NCBI RefSeq assembly: GCF_900112155.1
Contig: NZ_FOKQ01000012.1
Span: forward strand, 1 to 64,000
Direction: 5' to 3'
DNA from: Hominimerdicola alba
GTDB taxonomy: Bacteria; Bacillota; Clostridia; Oscillospirales; Ruminococcaceae
Length of the DNA stretch: 64,000 nucleotides
Positions 42,302 through 50,594 of this stretch are shown here, in pieces. Both the position numbers and the translations under genes were made by a program. The notes beneath the pieces were generated by a model, which worked only from the letters and a program-made list of their open reading frames with translations, did no database searches and was not told where the DNA came from. Position 1 is the first letter of the stretch. Every line of letters starts with the position of its first letter.

Positions 42302-42330
42302 TTGACATATCCGACACAGGCTGATATAAT
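42302..42330 (+). promoter_or_regulatory. Consensus promoter of the lipoprotein gene
   Basis: TTGACA (42302-42307), 17 bases, TATAAT (42325-42330). Both hexamers are perfect. AAAGGAG and the ATG at 42400 follow. Confidence 0.85.
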
Positions 42331-42399
42331 AATTACCGTTGTGAATACGGAAATCCTTGGCAGAATAACTGCTAAACAGAACAAAAGGAGATATTATCA

Positions 42400-43212
42400 A
42401 TGAATAAGAGAATTCTTGCTGCTGCTCTTGCACTGACAATGAGCGCCTGTATCTGCGGATGCAGCGAATCCGAAAAGACAACCGCCGCTACACCTGTTTC
42501 TCCCAAGGAGACTGTTTCAGGTGAGAAAGGAAACAACATCGATGATGTTGTAACTGATGACGAAACTACTGACGATGAAACAACAGATGAGGAAACTTCT
42601 GTTACTGATGAAGAAACGACCGCTGATCCTCATGCTGAGCAGGAAGAAAGCATACACATACTGAAATGCAGCCAGAGATTTGCAGCACTGGATGACAAAA
42701 ACGGTTTCTGCTTTGAGGTAGAGATCTCACCCAATGAGGCTGCTTCGGGCATAAGTATTGCTCTTTTCGATGAAAAGGGTGAGAAGGTGGCTGACATGGT
42801 GGACGACGGAAGCAAGAAACCTGATAAGGAAGCCGGCGACAATATTTTCAGCTGCTACTTCAAACCAACAAGCAAAAAGGCTGCTACTTACAATGTGACC
42901 GCCAAGATAGGTGCTATCGAGACCGAGCCTGTAAGAGTTCGCCTGTATGACGAGCTTGATGACGCTGATTTCGACAGACTGAGAGAAGTTACCGATGACT
43001 TCATGGAGATAGACGGCAAGTACAGAGATACTACAGGCTCTATCCCTGATGACAAGAAGGACGCTGCTATTGAAGAAGCTGCGGCTCTTGCGCAGAAGAT
43101 GTACGATGACGGCGAAGTTATTGAATTCTCCGTTGACAAACAGCTCGGCAATGTATTCATCTGGCTGGACAGCTATCTGCCTTACATATACAATATCGAT
43201 TCACTTGAATAA
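42400..43212 (+). CDS. Putative lipoprotein with acidic Thr-rich linker
   Basis: 270 residues. The signal peptide (about 1-20, ILAAALALTMSACICGC) ends in a lipobox-like ICGC, so lipid anchoring to the outer face of the membrane is expected. A linker of repeated DDETT and DEETS units (about 50-75) follows. Residues 85-185 look like an immunoglobulin-like beta domain (FCFEVEISPNEAASGISIALFDEKGEKV), and a helical C-terminal part follows (about 190-270). I do not recognise the family. It is a single gene with a perfect promoter and a terminator, suggesting steady strong expression. Confidence 0.82.
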   Translation: MNKRILAAALALTMSACICGCSESEKTTAATPVSPKETVSGEKGNNIDDVVTDDETTDDETTDEETSVTDEETTADPHAEQEESIHILKCSQRFAALDDKNGFCFEVEISPNEAASGISIALFDEKGEKVADMVDDGSKKPDKEAGDNIFSCYFKPTSKKAATYNVTAKIGAIETEPVRVRLYDELDDADFDRLREVTDDFMEIDGKYRDTTGSIPDDKKDAAIEEAAALAQKMYDDGEVIEFSVDKQLGNVFIWLDSYLPYIYNIDSLE

Positions 43213-43222
43213 TAAAAAAGTT

Positions 43223-43257
43223 ACGGCACACCTGATGTTTCGGGCGTGCCGTTTTTT
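43223..43257 (+). terminator. Terminator of the lipoprotein gene
   Basis: A 7-bp stem ACGGCAC (43223-43229) with GTGCCGT (43246-43252) runs into TTTTT, 10 bases after the stop codon. Confidence 0.88.
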
Positions 43258-43391
43258 GTTATATGGCTATCCCGCTGATACAACTGACTTAACAGCTAAC
43301 GAAGGAATATAATTAGAGTATGGCAGTTACATAATATATCCCTGTCAAAACAGCATTTTAAGTGGTGTGGTAAACTGATAGTCAGATTTCG

Positions 43392-45149
43392 TTATTCGGC
43401 TGCGAACTGAGAATTGTAGAGTTCGCTGTAAAAGCCGCCTTTCGCCATAAGACTTTCGTGAGTACCCTGCTCGATGATATGACCCGAGCGCATGACTATG
43501 ATGTTTTCGGCTTCCTTGATGGTGGAAAGTCGGTGGGCTATTATGAAGCTCGTTCTGCCTTTCATCATCTTTGCGAAAGCACGCTGTATGATTATCTCGG
43601 TTCGGGTATCTATGGAAGATGTAGCTTCGTCCAGGATAAGCATGGGCGGCAGGGAAAGCATAACTCTTGCTATGCAGAGGAGCTGTTTCTGACCCTGTGA
43701 CAGTGTGCTGAAAGCATCGGAAATAACAGTATCGTAGCCGTTAGGCAGACGTTTGATAAAGCCGTGGCAGTGTGCCGATTTAGCGGCGGCTATGACCTCT
43801 TCATCTGAAGCATCGGGCTTACCGTAGCGGATATTATCGCGGATAGTGGCGGTCTTCAGCCACGTTTCCTGAAGCACCATGCCGTACATTGAGCGCATGG
43901 AATCGCGGGTGCAGCCCTTTATTGGCTTGCCGCTTATTTTTATGCTGCCGCTGTCGGCATCGTAAAAGCGCATGAGCAGATTTATCATGGTGGTCTTTCC
44001 GCAGCCTGTGGGGCCGACTATCGCTGTGCGCTCGCCTGCCTTGACGTGGAGGTTGAAGTCCTCGATAAGCTTGACTTCGGGGTCATAGCTGAAAAATACG
44101 TGTTCAGCATCAACACTGCCGTCAACTGCGGTGAGAACTTCGGCATCAGCGGCATCGGGTATCTCCTCGGTCTCGTCGATAAGTTCAAACACTCTGCCCG
44201 CGGAAGCGAGAGCGCTCTGGAGTTCGGTTATAACTCCCGATATCTCGTTGAAAGGCTTGGTATACTGGTTTGCATAGGAAAGAAAGCTGGAAAGATTTCC
44301 CACAGTAAAGCCGTTGCCGCTGAAAACTGCCAGCGCACCCAGTATGCCTACGGAAGTATAGACAAGTCCGTTGACGAACCTTGTACAGGGGTTTGTAAGA
44401 GATGAGAAGAATATAGCTTTTACGCTGACTTCCTGCAATTTCTTGTTATATACTTCAAATCTGGATTCACCCTCATTCTCGTAGCCGAAAGCCTGAACGG
44501 TTTTGAGGTCGCCTGTTATTTCTTCAACCAGGGCGGTCATTTCTCCGCGAGCTACGGACTGTTTGTGGAAGAAGTCAAAGGTGTTCTTGGCGATGAATCT
44601 TGCAACAAAAAGCGAAAGGGGTGTCAGCAGGATAACCACCAGTGATATCTTTACATTTATCGTCAGCATAAAAATAATTGTACCAAATATTGTACAGATA
44701 CCCGTGAACAGCTGTGCAAAACCCATCAGCAGACCATCGGATATCTGGTCGATATCTGTGATGATACGGCTTATGATATCACCGTGGGGGTGGGCATCGA
44801 TGTAGGAAAGTGGAAGTCTGCCCAGTTTTGCGAATGCCTTGCGGCGGATATCTCTGACAACATTGAAAGTTATCTTGTTGGTACACAGGGACATCAGCCA
44901 CTGTGAAACAGCTGTCAGGGAAACGGTTATGCAGAGTTTTATGATTATGGGCGTAAGTGCCTTGAAATCGACGTTTTTCGGACCTATGATGAGGTCAAAG
45001 CCCTGACCGATAAGGATAGGGGCATAGAGGGTGGTGGCGACCGTTATTACTGCCAGCAGCATCGATATCACAAACAGCCAGATATATGGTCTTGCGTATG
45101 AAAGCAGAGGTTTGAGTACAGGTTTTTGTACTTTTTTAGTATCAGCCAA
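43392..45149 (-). CDS. ABC exporter half-transporter, catalytic-type NBD
   Basis: 585 residues: a six-TM domain (about 15-310) fused to an ATPase domain. Walker A is VGPTGCGKTTM, the signature LSQGQKQ, and Walker B MLILDEATSSID with the catalytic Glu; the switch His is in AHRLST. The start is a TTG at 45149 behind AAGGAGG, overlapping the upstream half-transporter gene by 8 bases. With its partner it forms a heterodimeric exporter of the BmrCD/TM287-288 type, probably moving drugs, lipids or peptides outward. The substrate is not predictable. Confidence 0.93.
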   Translation of the reverse strand: MADTKKVQKPVLKPLLSYARPYIWLFVISMLLAVITVATTLYAPILIGQGFDLIIGPKNVDFKALTPIIIKLCITVSLTAVSQWLMSLCTNKITFNVVRDIRRKAFAKLGRLPLSYIDAHPHGDIISRIITDIDQISDGLLMGFAQLFTGICTIFGTIIFMLTINVKISLVVILLTPLSLFVARFIAKNTFDFFHKQSVARGEMTALVEEITGDLKTVQAFGYENEGESRFEVYNKKLQEVSVKAIFFSSLTNPCTRFVNGLVYTSVGILGALAVFSGNGFTVGNLSSFLSYANQYTKPFNEISGVITELQSALASAGRVFELIDETEEIPDAADAEVLTAVDGSVDAEHVFFSYDPEVKLIEDFNLHVKAGERTAIVGPTGCGKTTMINLLMRFYDADSGSIKISGKPIKGCTRDSMRSMYGMVLQETWLKTATIRDNIRYGKPDASDEEVIAAAKSAHCHGFIKRLPNGYDTVISDAFSTLSQGQKQLLCIARVMLSLPPMLILDEATSSIDTRTEIIIQRAFAKMMKGRTSFIIAHRLSTIKEAENIIVMRSGHIIEQGTHESLMAKGGFYSELYNSQFAAE

Positions 45150-46881
45150 TCTCCTTCACCTCCTTTTCGGAAAGCTGTGACAGACATATCTCGCGGTAGA
45201 TGTCACAGGACTTATAAAGCTCTTTGTGAGTGCCTATCCCCGCGATCTTGCCGTCATCAAGGACTATGATCTTATCAACATTCCTGATTGAGGATATCCT
45301 CTGGGAAACAATGAACACGGTCATATCCCCTGTCTGTTCGGCGATGGCTTTTCTCAGCCTTGCATCGGTGGCAAGGTCAAGGGCAGAGGCTGAATCATCG
45401 AGGATAACTATTTCGGGATGACCCACGAAAGCCCTTGCTATGGTGAGACGCTGTCTTTGTCCGCCTGAAAGGTTCTTGCCTGCCTGATGTATCATTTCGT
45501 CCAGCTTATCGGGCTTTTCCATGACGAAATCATAAGCCTGGGCGAGTTTCAGCGCGTTGATTATCTCGGTATCGTCGGCTGAACTGTTGCGCCATTTCAT
45601 ATTATCGCGGATAGTGCCTTTGAAAAGCACAGCCCTTTGGGGAACGATGCCTATTTTACCGCGAAGCTGGCGGAAGGGGTATTTTTTAATGTCGATACCG
45701 TCAACGAGTATCTCGCCTTTTGAAGCATCGTAAAATCGGGGGATAAGGTTTATAACGGAAGTTTTTCCCGAACCTGTACCGCCAATGATGCCTATGGTCT
45801 CTCCCCTGCCTGCGGTGAAGCTAATGTCTTCAAGGGCATATTCTTCGCTGTCGTGGTAGGAGAAGCTTACTCCGCGGAACTCAACTGCGGGGGCTGATGT
45901 ATCTGCTGTGACTTCGGTATTGCCGTCATCGGTGACGGTGGGTGCAATATCGAAAACATCGTTGATACGCATGGCGGAAGCCTGCATTTTCGTGATATTG
46001 GTAACGAGTATCGCCATGGCAAGGAGTGCAAGCAAGATCTGGTTCATGTAGTTTATCAGGGCTAATACATCGCCCTGAGTTATGCTGCCAATATTGACCT
46101 GATGTGCGCTCGCTTTGAGTATAACTGCTATGGCGAGGTTGACGATAACATAGGTCATGGGATTCATGAGGGCATTTATCTTGCCCGCCATTATCTGCAG
46201 GTCGGTGAGTTCATCGGTCAGCTTGTCGAAGTCTTTCTCTTCGTCCTGCTGTCTTGAAAACGCACGTATAACCCTTGCGCCCGAAAGTGATTCACCTGTA
46301 AGCAGATTGGTACGGTCGAGGGTCTTCTGGATATGCTTGTATCTTGGTATGGTGATGCTCATTATCTTATAGATAACAAAGGCAAGGCAGGTTGCTGCCA
46401 CAAGGAATATCAGCGTTATCTTCACCGAAATGGTGAGTGACATTATAACCGCGCCGACCACGATAAACGGCGATCGCAGAAGCAGTCTCAGCAGTATATT
46501 CACACCTGACTGGGCTGTATTTATATCCGCTGTCATTCGGGTGACGAGGGTACTGCTGCCTATTTTATCAATCTCGGAATAAGAAAAGCGGTCGATATGG
46601 CGCAGCAAATCGGTGCGGAGCGCAGTGCCGAAACCAACCGATGCTTTAGCCGCGAAAAACTGCGCCGTCAGCGAACAGGCAAGCCCCAGAAATCCAAGAA
46701 GCACCATTATACCGCCCATGCGCAGTATATAGGGCATATCCTCGTTTGCTATACCGATGTCGATTATGCGTTTCATGACAACAGGCACTGCAAGCTCGAA
46801 ACAGGCTTCGATAAGCTTGAACAGCGGCCCTATGACACTTTCCTTTTTGTAGTTTTTAAGGTAACGAAAAAGTCTGAACAT
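45142..46881 (-). CDS. ABC exporter half-transporter, degenerate-site NBD
   Basis: 579 residues with six TM segments and an ATPase domain. Walker A is IGGTGSGKTS and the signature LSGGQRQRLTIAR is intact, but Walker B reads VILDDSASALD, with Asp where the catalytic Glu should be, and the switch His is Gln (VSQRIS). This is the expected asymmetry of heterodimeric exporters, with this subunit supplying the degenerate site. The second ATG (46879-46881) is preferred because GGAG lies 6 bases upstream. It is translationally coupled to the following half-transporter. Confidence 0.93.
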   Translation of the reverse strand: MFRLFRYLKNYKKESVIGPLFKLIEACFELAVPVVMKRIIDIGIANEDMPYILRMGGIMVLLGFLGLACSLTAQFFAAKASVGFGTALRTDLLRHIDRFSYSEIDKIGSSTLVTRMTADINTAQSGVNILLRLLLRSPFIVVGAVIMSLTISVKITLIFLVAATCLAFVIYKIMSITIPRYKHIQKTLDRTNLLTGESLSGARVIRAFSRQQDEEKDFDKLTDELTDLQIMAGKINALMNPMTYVIVNLAIAVILKASAHQVNIGSITQGDVLALINYMNQILLALLAMAILVTNITKMQASAMRINDVFDIAPTVTDDGNTEVTADTSAPAVEFRGVSFSYHDSEEYALEDISFTAGRGETIGIIGGTGSGKTSVINLIPRFYDASKGEILVDGIDIKKYPFRQLRGKIGIVPQRAVLFKGTIRDNMKWRNSSADDTEIINALKLAQAYDFVMEKPDKLDEMIHQAGKNLSGGQRQRLTIARAFVGHPEIVILDDSASALDLATDARLRKAIAEQTGDMTVFIVSQRISSIRNVDKIIVLDDGKIAGIGTHKELYKSCDIYREICLSQLSEKEVKEIG

Positions 46882-46942
46882 ATTTTTCTCCATACATAGA
46901 CAAACGGACAGCCCAACACCATCCGTCCGATAATTAACTGTC

Positions 46943-47271
46943 TCCCGTCCACGCCCTATATTGCCGTAAACACTGCTTTATCCTACCGAGTGCGTATCTT
47001 ACTGGGGAAAACCTTTCTGAAGAAAGGTTATTCCCCAGACCCCTTTCCAAAGACTTCTATTTCTTTTGGGCAGGGGGCAGCTATTTCTATAAAGTGCAGT
47101 TAGTGACCGTACTAAGTGAATTTTATAAAGATATCTGCCCCCTGCCAAAAAGAGTTAAAAGTTTTCGGGGATGAGTTTGAGGAGGACCCTTTTTCAAAAG
47201 GGTCTTCCTCAATGAGATACGCAGTCCGTGGGATAGAACAGCGTTAGCAGCAATACACGGCGTGAACGGGA
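46943..47271. repeat. 329-bp head-to-head inverted-repeat element
   Basis: The left arm (46943-47104) and the reverse complement of the right arm (47111-47271) align along almost their whole length with few gaps, around a 6-base centre (GACCGT). Shared blocks include TCCCGT-CACGCC, TGCGTATCT, GGCAGGGGGCAG and the central TTAGT. Each arm also has its own local hairpin (for example GGGGAAAACCTTT with AAAGGTTATTCCCC). It fills the gap between the ppk1 stop (47273) and the ABC gene. It has no open frame of note. It could be a foldback or MITE-like element, or two inverted copies of a dispersed repeat. Confidence 0.8.
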
Positions 47272-47272
47272 G

Positions 47273-49543
47273 CTATTTAATTTTCTTAACCTTTACTTTT
47301 ACGACGGAACAATCCGATGAACCTTGACCAGAGACTTTTTTTTTTTCGGGTGCAGGCTCGGGCTTTTCGGGGATATCGGGCTGTACAGCGGGGGTATCCT
47401 CGGGGTTGGGCTCGGGTGCGGTCACAGCAGTCACGGTGGGTGCGGCTGTCATTTGTTCGGGTTGTGGTTCGGGTTTTGGTTCCGGTTTCGGCTTGGGTTT
47501 GGGTACATTCGCATAGGCTTCTGCGAAGAACCTGCTTTGGGCATCAACTGCCGCGCCCGATGCGGGTTTGCGGACGTAGGTACCGTCGGGAAGCATATCC
47601 CTTGCCTTTACGTTATCATTCATCTGAGTTTCAAAGATATCGAGTATGCGCTTTTTGATCTCGGCATCGAGAACAGGTGCGGCGACCTCGACACGGCGGG
47701 TGGTATTGCGGGTCATGTAGTCCGCGGAAGAGATATACACGTTCTTCCTAACACCACTGCCAAATATATAGATACGTGAGTGTTCGAGATAACGACCCAC
47801 GATAGAACGTATGCGGACGTTTTCGGTAACACCCTCAACACCTGCAACAAGACAGGATATGCCGCGTATCACCAGTTCGACTTTAACGCCTGCCTGAGAA
47901 CACTCTATTATCTTATCCATAATCACCTTATCAGTGAGAGAATTCAGCTTAGCGCCAACATAGCCGTCTCCGCCTGCTCTGGCTATTGCTATCTCGTTAT
48001 CCATCATTTCGAGGACACGGTTTTGCAGACAACGTGGTGCTACCAGCAAAAGGTCACTTTTCTCCACAAGTTCGCCTATGGACAGGGCACGGAAAACTTC
48101 CTCGGCATCCTTGGCGATATCCCTGTTGGCGGTCATAAGGCAGAGGTCGGTATAAAGACCCGCTGTCTTTTCGTTATAGTTGCCTGTGCCTATCTGGGTG
48201 GTATACTTAACACCCTCGGGGGTCTTGCGGGTGATCAGGCAGAGCTTCGAGTGGACTTTCAGCCCCTTGGGACCGTACATTACCCGACAGCCCGCTTCTT
48301 CAAGCTGTTTTGACCAGCCGATATTGTTTTCCTCGTCGAATCTGGCGCGGAGTTCCACCAGTACGCAGACTTCCTTACCGTTTTCGGCGGCGGCGCACAG
48401 TGCTTTTATCACCTTGGAATTCTTTGCCACACGGTATAGTGTCATCTTTACAGAGACAACACTTTCGTCCTTTGCGGCTTCATTCAGCAGTCTTATGAAA
48501 GGCTGTATGGATTCGTAAGGATATGACAGGAAAAGATCGCCGTCATCGATCTGATCTATCATGGGACGGCTCTCGTCTATCATGCGTGAAAGCTGTGATG
48601 TCTGGGGTTCAAAGAAAAGTTCTTTCTTGTCTGCCGCTTTATCGAACACCGTGAACACATAAGAAAGGTCGAGAGGTGTCTTTTCAACGAAGACCTGTTT
48701 TTTGGACAGTTCCAGCCTTGTGCAAAGTTCTTTCTGTAAAGGCTCTGAGATCTGCTTGGAAAGCTGTAATCTCACGGGACACAGGCGCTTTCTCTTGTTT
48801 ATCAGCACGGACATATTCTGCCTGAAATCCAGCTCGCGGTCGAAGCTTTCGTCAACATCGATATCGGCATTTCGGGTTATGCGCATGAGGGTCTTTTCCT
48901 CGACTTTATAGCCTGAGAATATCTTGTCGGTAAAGTGGAATATAAGTTCTTCCACCAGCACATAGGCTATGGAATCGTCCTGACGTGGCAGGAATATCAC
49001 ATGCTCAAATTTTTCACTGCACCCGATTATGCCCAGAGTAATGCCGCTTTTGGAAGTCAGCTTTGCCGCAACGTATATGCTCTTGTTAGGTAAAAACGGG
49101 AATGGGTGGCGCTTATCGATTATGAGCGCATTAAGAAAAGGCTTGATCTCGTAAGCATAGTAAGCTTCGAGAAATTCAAGCTCCTGGATAGTCAGATTTT
49201 TCATGCTTTTATGCATGATATTCTTGGTTTCTAGGGCTTTATGTATGGTCTTGAAGCTTTCGTCCTCGGTGGAGATAAGCTCCCTCACCCTTGAAAATAT
49301 GGCACTGAGCTGCTCCGAGGGCTTCATCTTGGATTTGTTGTCTTTATGGGAATCGTCCACCAGAGAAGCATCATACAGCGAACCTACCCTGACCATAAAG
49401 AACTCATCCAGATTGCTTGAATAGATAGACTGGAACAGCAGTCTTTCAAGCAGAGGATTGCTCTCGTCACGGGCTTCTTCAAGCACGCGCTGATTGAATT
49501 TGAGCCATGAAAGCTCACGGTTATCGTATACCCTGTTTTTCAC
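47273..49543 (-). CDS. ppk1: Polyphosphate kinase 1 with extra C-terminal tail
   Basis: 756 residues. PPK1 makes polyphosphate from ATP. RELSWLKFNQRVL is the family N-terminus; SSNLDEFFMVRVG, LKVHSKLCLI (phosphorylated His) and QIGTGNYNEKTAGLYTDL are core motifs. The regular enzyme ends near residue 690. A tail of about 70 residues follows: repeated KPKPEPKPEP, then a Thr/Val/Pro stretch, and a basic VKVKVKKIK end. The start is the GTG at 49541-49543 behind AGGAG, not the upstream ATG. The tail is unusual and probably disordered, perhaps for binding RNA, polyphosphate or a partner. Confidence 0.94.
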   Translation of the reverse strand: MKNRVYDNRELSWLKFNQRVLEEARDESNPLLERLLFQSIYSSNLDEFFMVRVGSLYDASLVDDSHKDNKSKMKPSEQLSAIFSRVRELISTEDESFKTIHKALETKNIMHKSMKNLTIQELEFLEAYYAYEIKPFLNALIIDKRHPFPFLPNKSIYVAAKLTSKSGITLGIIGCSEKFEHVIFLPRQDDSIAYVLVEELIFHFTDKIFSGYKVEEKTLMRITRNADIDVDESFDRELDFRQNMSVLINKRKRLCPVRLQLSKQISEPLQKELCTRLELSKKQVFVEKTPLDLSYVFTVFDKAADKKELFFEPQTSQLSRMIDESRPMIDQIDDGDLFLSYPYESIQPFIRLLNEAAKDESVVSVKMTLYRVAKNSKVIKALCAAAENGKEVCVLVELRARFDEENNIGWSKQLEEAGCRVMYGPKGLKVHSKLCLITRKTPEGVKYTTQIGTGNYNEKTAGLYTDLCLMTANRDIAKDAEEVFRALSIGELVEKSDLLLVAPRCLQNRVLEMMDNEIAIARAGGDGYVGAKLNSLTDKVIMDKIIECSQAGVKVELVIRGISCLVAGVEGVTENVRIRSIVGRYLEHSRIYIFGSGVRKNVYISSADYMTRNTTRRVEVAAPVLDAEIKKRILDIFETQMNDNVKARDMLPDGTYVRKPASGAAVDAQSRFFAEAYANVPKPKPKPEPKPEPQPEQMTAAPTVTAVTAPEPNPEDTPAVQPDIPEKPEPAPEKKKVSGQGSSDCSVVKVKVKKIK

Positions 49544-49580
49544 GGTATTTTCTCCTATCGTATATAATAAGCTATTATAT

Positions 49581-49609
49581 ATTATAGTACATTGTGACAG
49601 AATTGTCAA
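49581..49609 (-). promoter_or_regulatory. Consensus promoter of ppk1
   Basis: Read leftward: TTGACA (49609-49604), 17 bases, TATAAT (49586-49581). It lies about 40 bases before the GTG start. Confidence 0.82.
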
Positions 49610-49753
49610 CAGTTCAAGGACAGGTTATTTCTATTTTGAGACAGGAGAATACAGAAAGAAATGCCACAATGGTGAAGACGGATACTGATAAATTAGTTTT
49701 GAATCTTTGAAGATAAGGTCACGTATCACAGAATTCACTGCAAATCAAAGATC

Positions 49754-50398
49754 TCAGAGCACAGCATCATCTTTTTTGATCTCTTGTTTTTTGACCTCTT
49801 GCTTAGGTTTCTGATACAGCCGCCATATCATAAGGATCAAGAAGACCCATATTGCATCCCAGATCATCCCGAAAATGATAAGAAATACATACATTACCGA
49901 ATCACCAAGATCCTTGACATAATGATCTTTAGGGTCATCTGGATCACATCTGACTTTGATCTCATCTCCCTTTTCGATTTTGTGGCTGGTTTTAATTGTA
50001 TCAGTGAAAGTTTCGCCATTGTATTCAAAAGTATAATTGGCTGAATAATCATGTCTTGTATAACGGATCCCCTTACTGGTTCTTCCCCTTACTTTTTTTA
50101 CTGATACATCCGTGACTATTATGCCCTTAACTTCGGCTGAGCAGTCGATCTGGTGTGCGATCTCGGATATACCCATTTTTATCATAGCTGCTCCGAAGAT
50201 CAGAAATGGCAGGCAACAGACAGAAGCGATGATCACCGCCTTGACAGGTGAGGTCTTTTTCGGCTTTTCTGTGGCTTTGGAAACTTTTCGTTTTGGTTTT
50301 TTGGGCGGCGTTTGGTTATACTGGTACTTTTTATTCTTTTTGTTATTTTCGATCTTCTCGATTTTCTTTTTATTCTTCTTGTATTTCTTTTTGCTCAT
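49754..50398 (-). CDS. DUF3592-like two-TM membrane protein
   Basis: 214 residues. A strongly basic N-terminal 60 residues (Lys/Asn-rich) is followed by TM1 (about 66-86), an extracellular beta domain with YSANYTFEYNGETFTD, KIEKGDEIKVRCDPDDPKDHYV, TM2 (about 170-190) and a charged tail. The central domain matches the DUF3592 pattern. The function is unknown. The ATG at 50396-50398 has AAGGAG upstream. It lies between ppk1 and the cohesin-dockerin gene without obvious co-regulation. Confidence 0.75.
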   Translation of the reverse strand: MSKKKYKKNKKKIEKIENNKKNKKYQYNQTPPKKPKRKVSKATEKPKKTSPVKAVIIASVCCLPFLIFGAAMIKMGISEIAHQIDCSAEVKGIIVTDVSVKKVRGRTSKGIRYTRHDYSANYTFEYNGETFTDTIKTSHKIEKGDEIKVRCDPDDPKDHYVKDLGDSVMYVFLIIFGMIWDAIWVFLILMIWRLYQKPKQEVKKQEIKKDDAVL

Positions 50399-50526
50399 TT
50401 TGGTTCTCCTTGTCTTACTATCCTCAATTGCTATCAAAAATATGTTGTTGCCCTGACAATAATTATTAATAACGGTCATCCCTTTACCGCACCACTACAA
50501 AGTGCTGTAAATATCGTATTGACGTT

Positions 50527-50557
50527 ATTCTCCCCCCGCCTGCGTCGGGAGGAGAAT
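50527..50557 (-). terminator. Hairpin after the cohesin-dockerin gene
   Basis: ATTCTCC (50527-50533) pairs with GGAGAAT (50551-50557), with further C/G pairs inside. It lies 38 bases past the stop of the leftward gene. The following sequence is not T-rich, so termination is plausible only. Confidence 0.5.
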
Positions 50558-50594
50558 AATAGCCTTAGTATTTAATGTTCCGATATAGCACAGA

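Noticed and set aside
46943-47271. Insertion sequence
   Set aside because: The arms fill nearly the entire element and no transposase frame lies inside; a non-autonomous foldback element remains possible.
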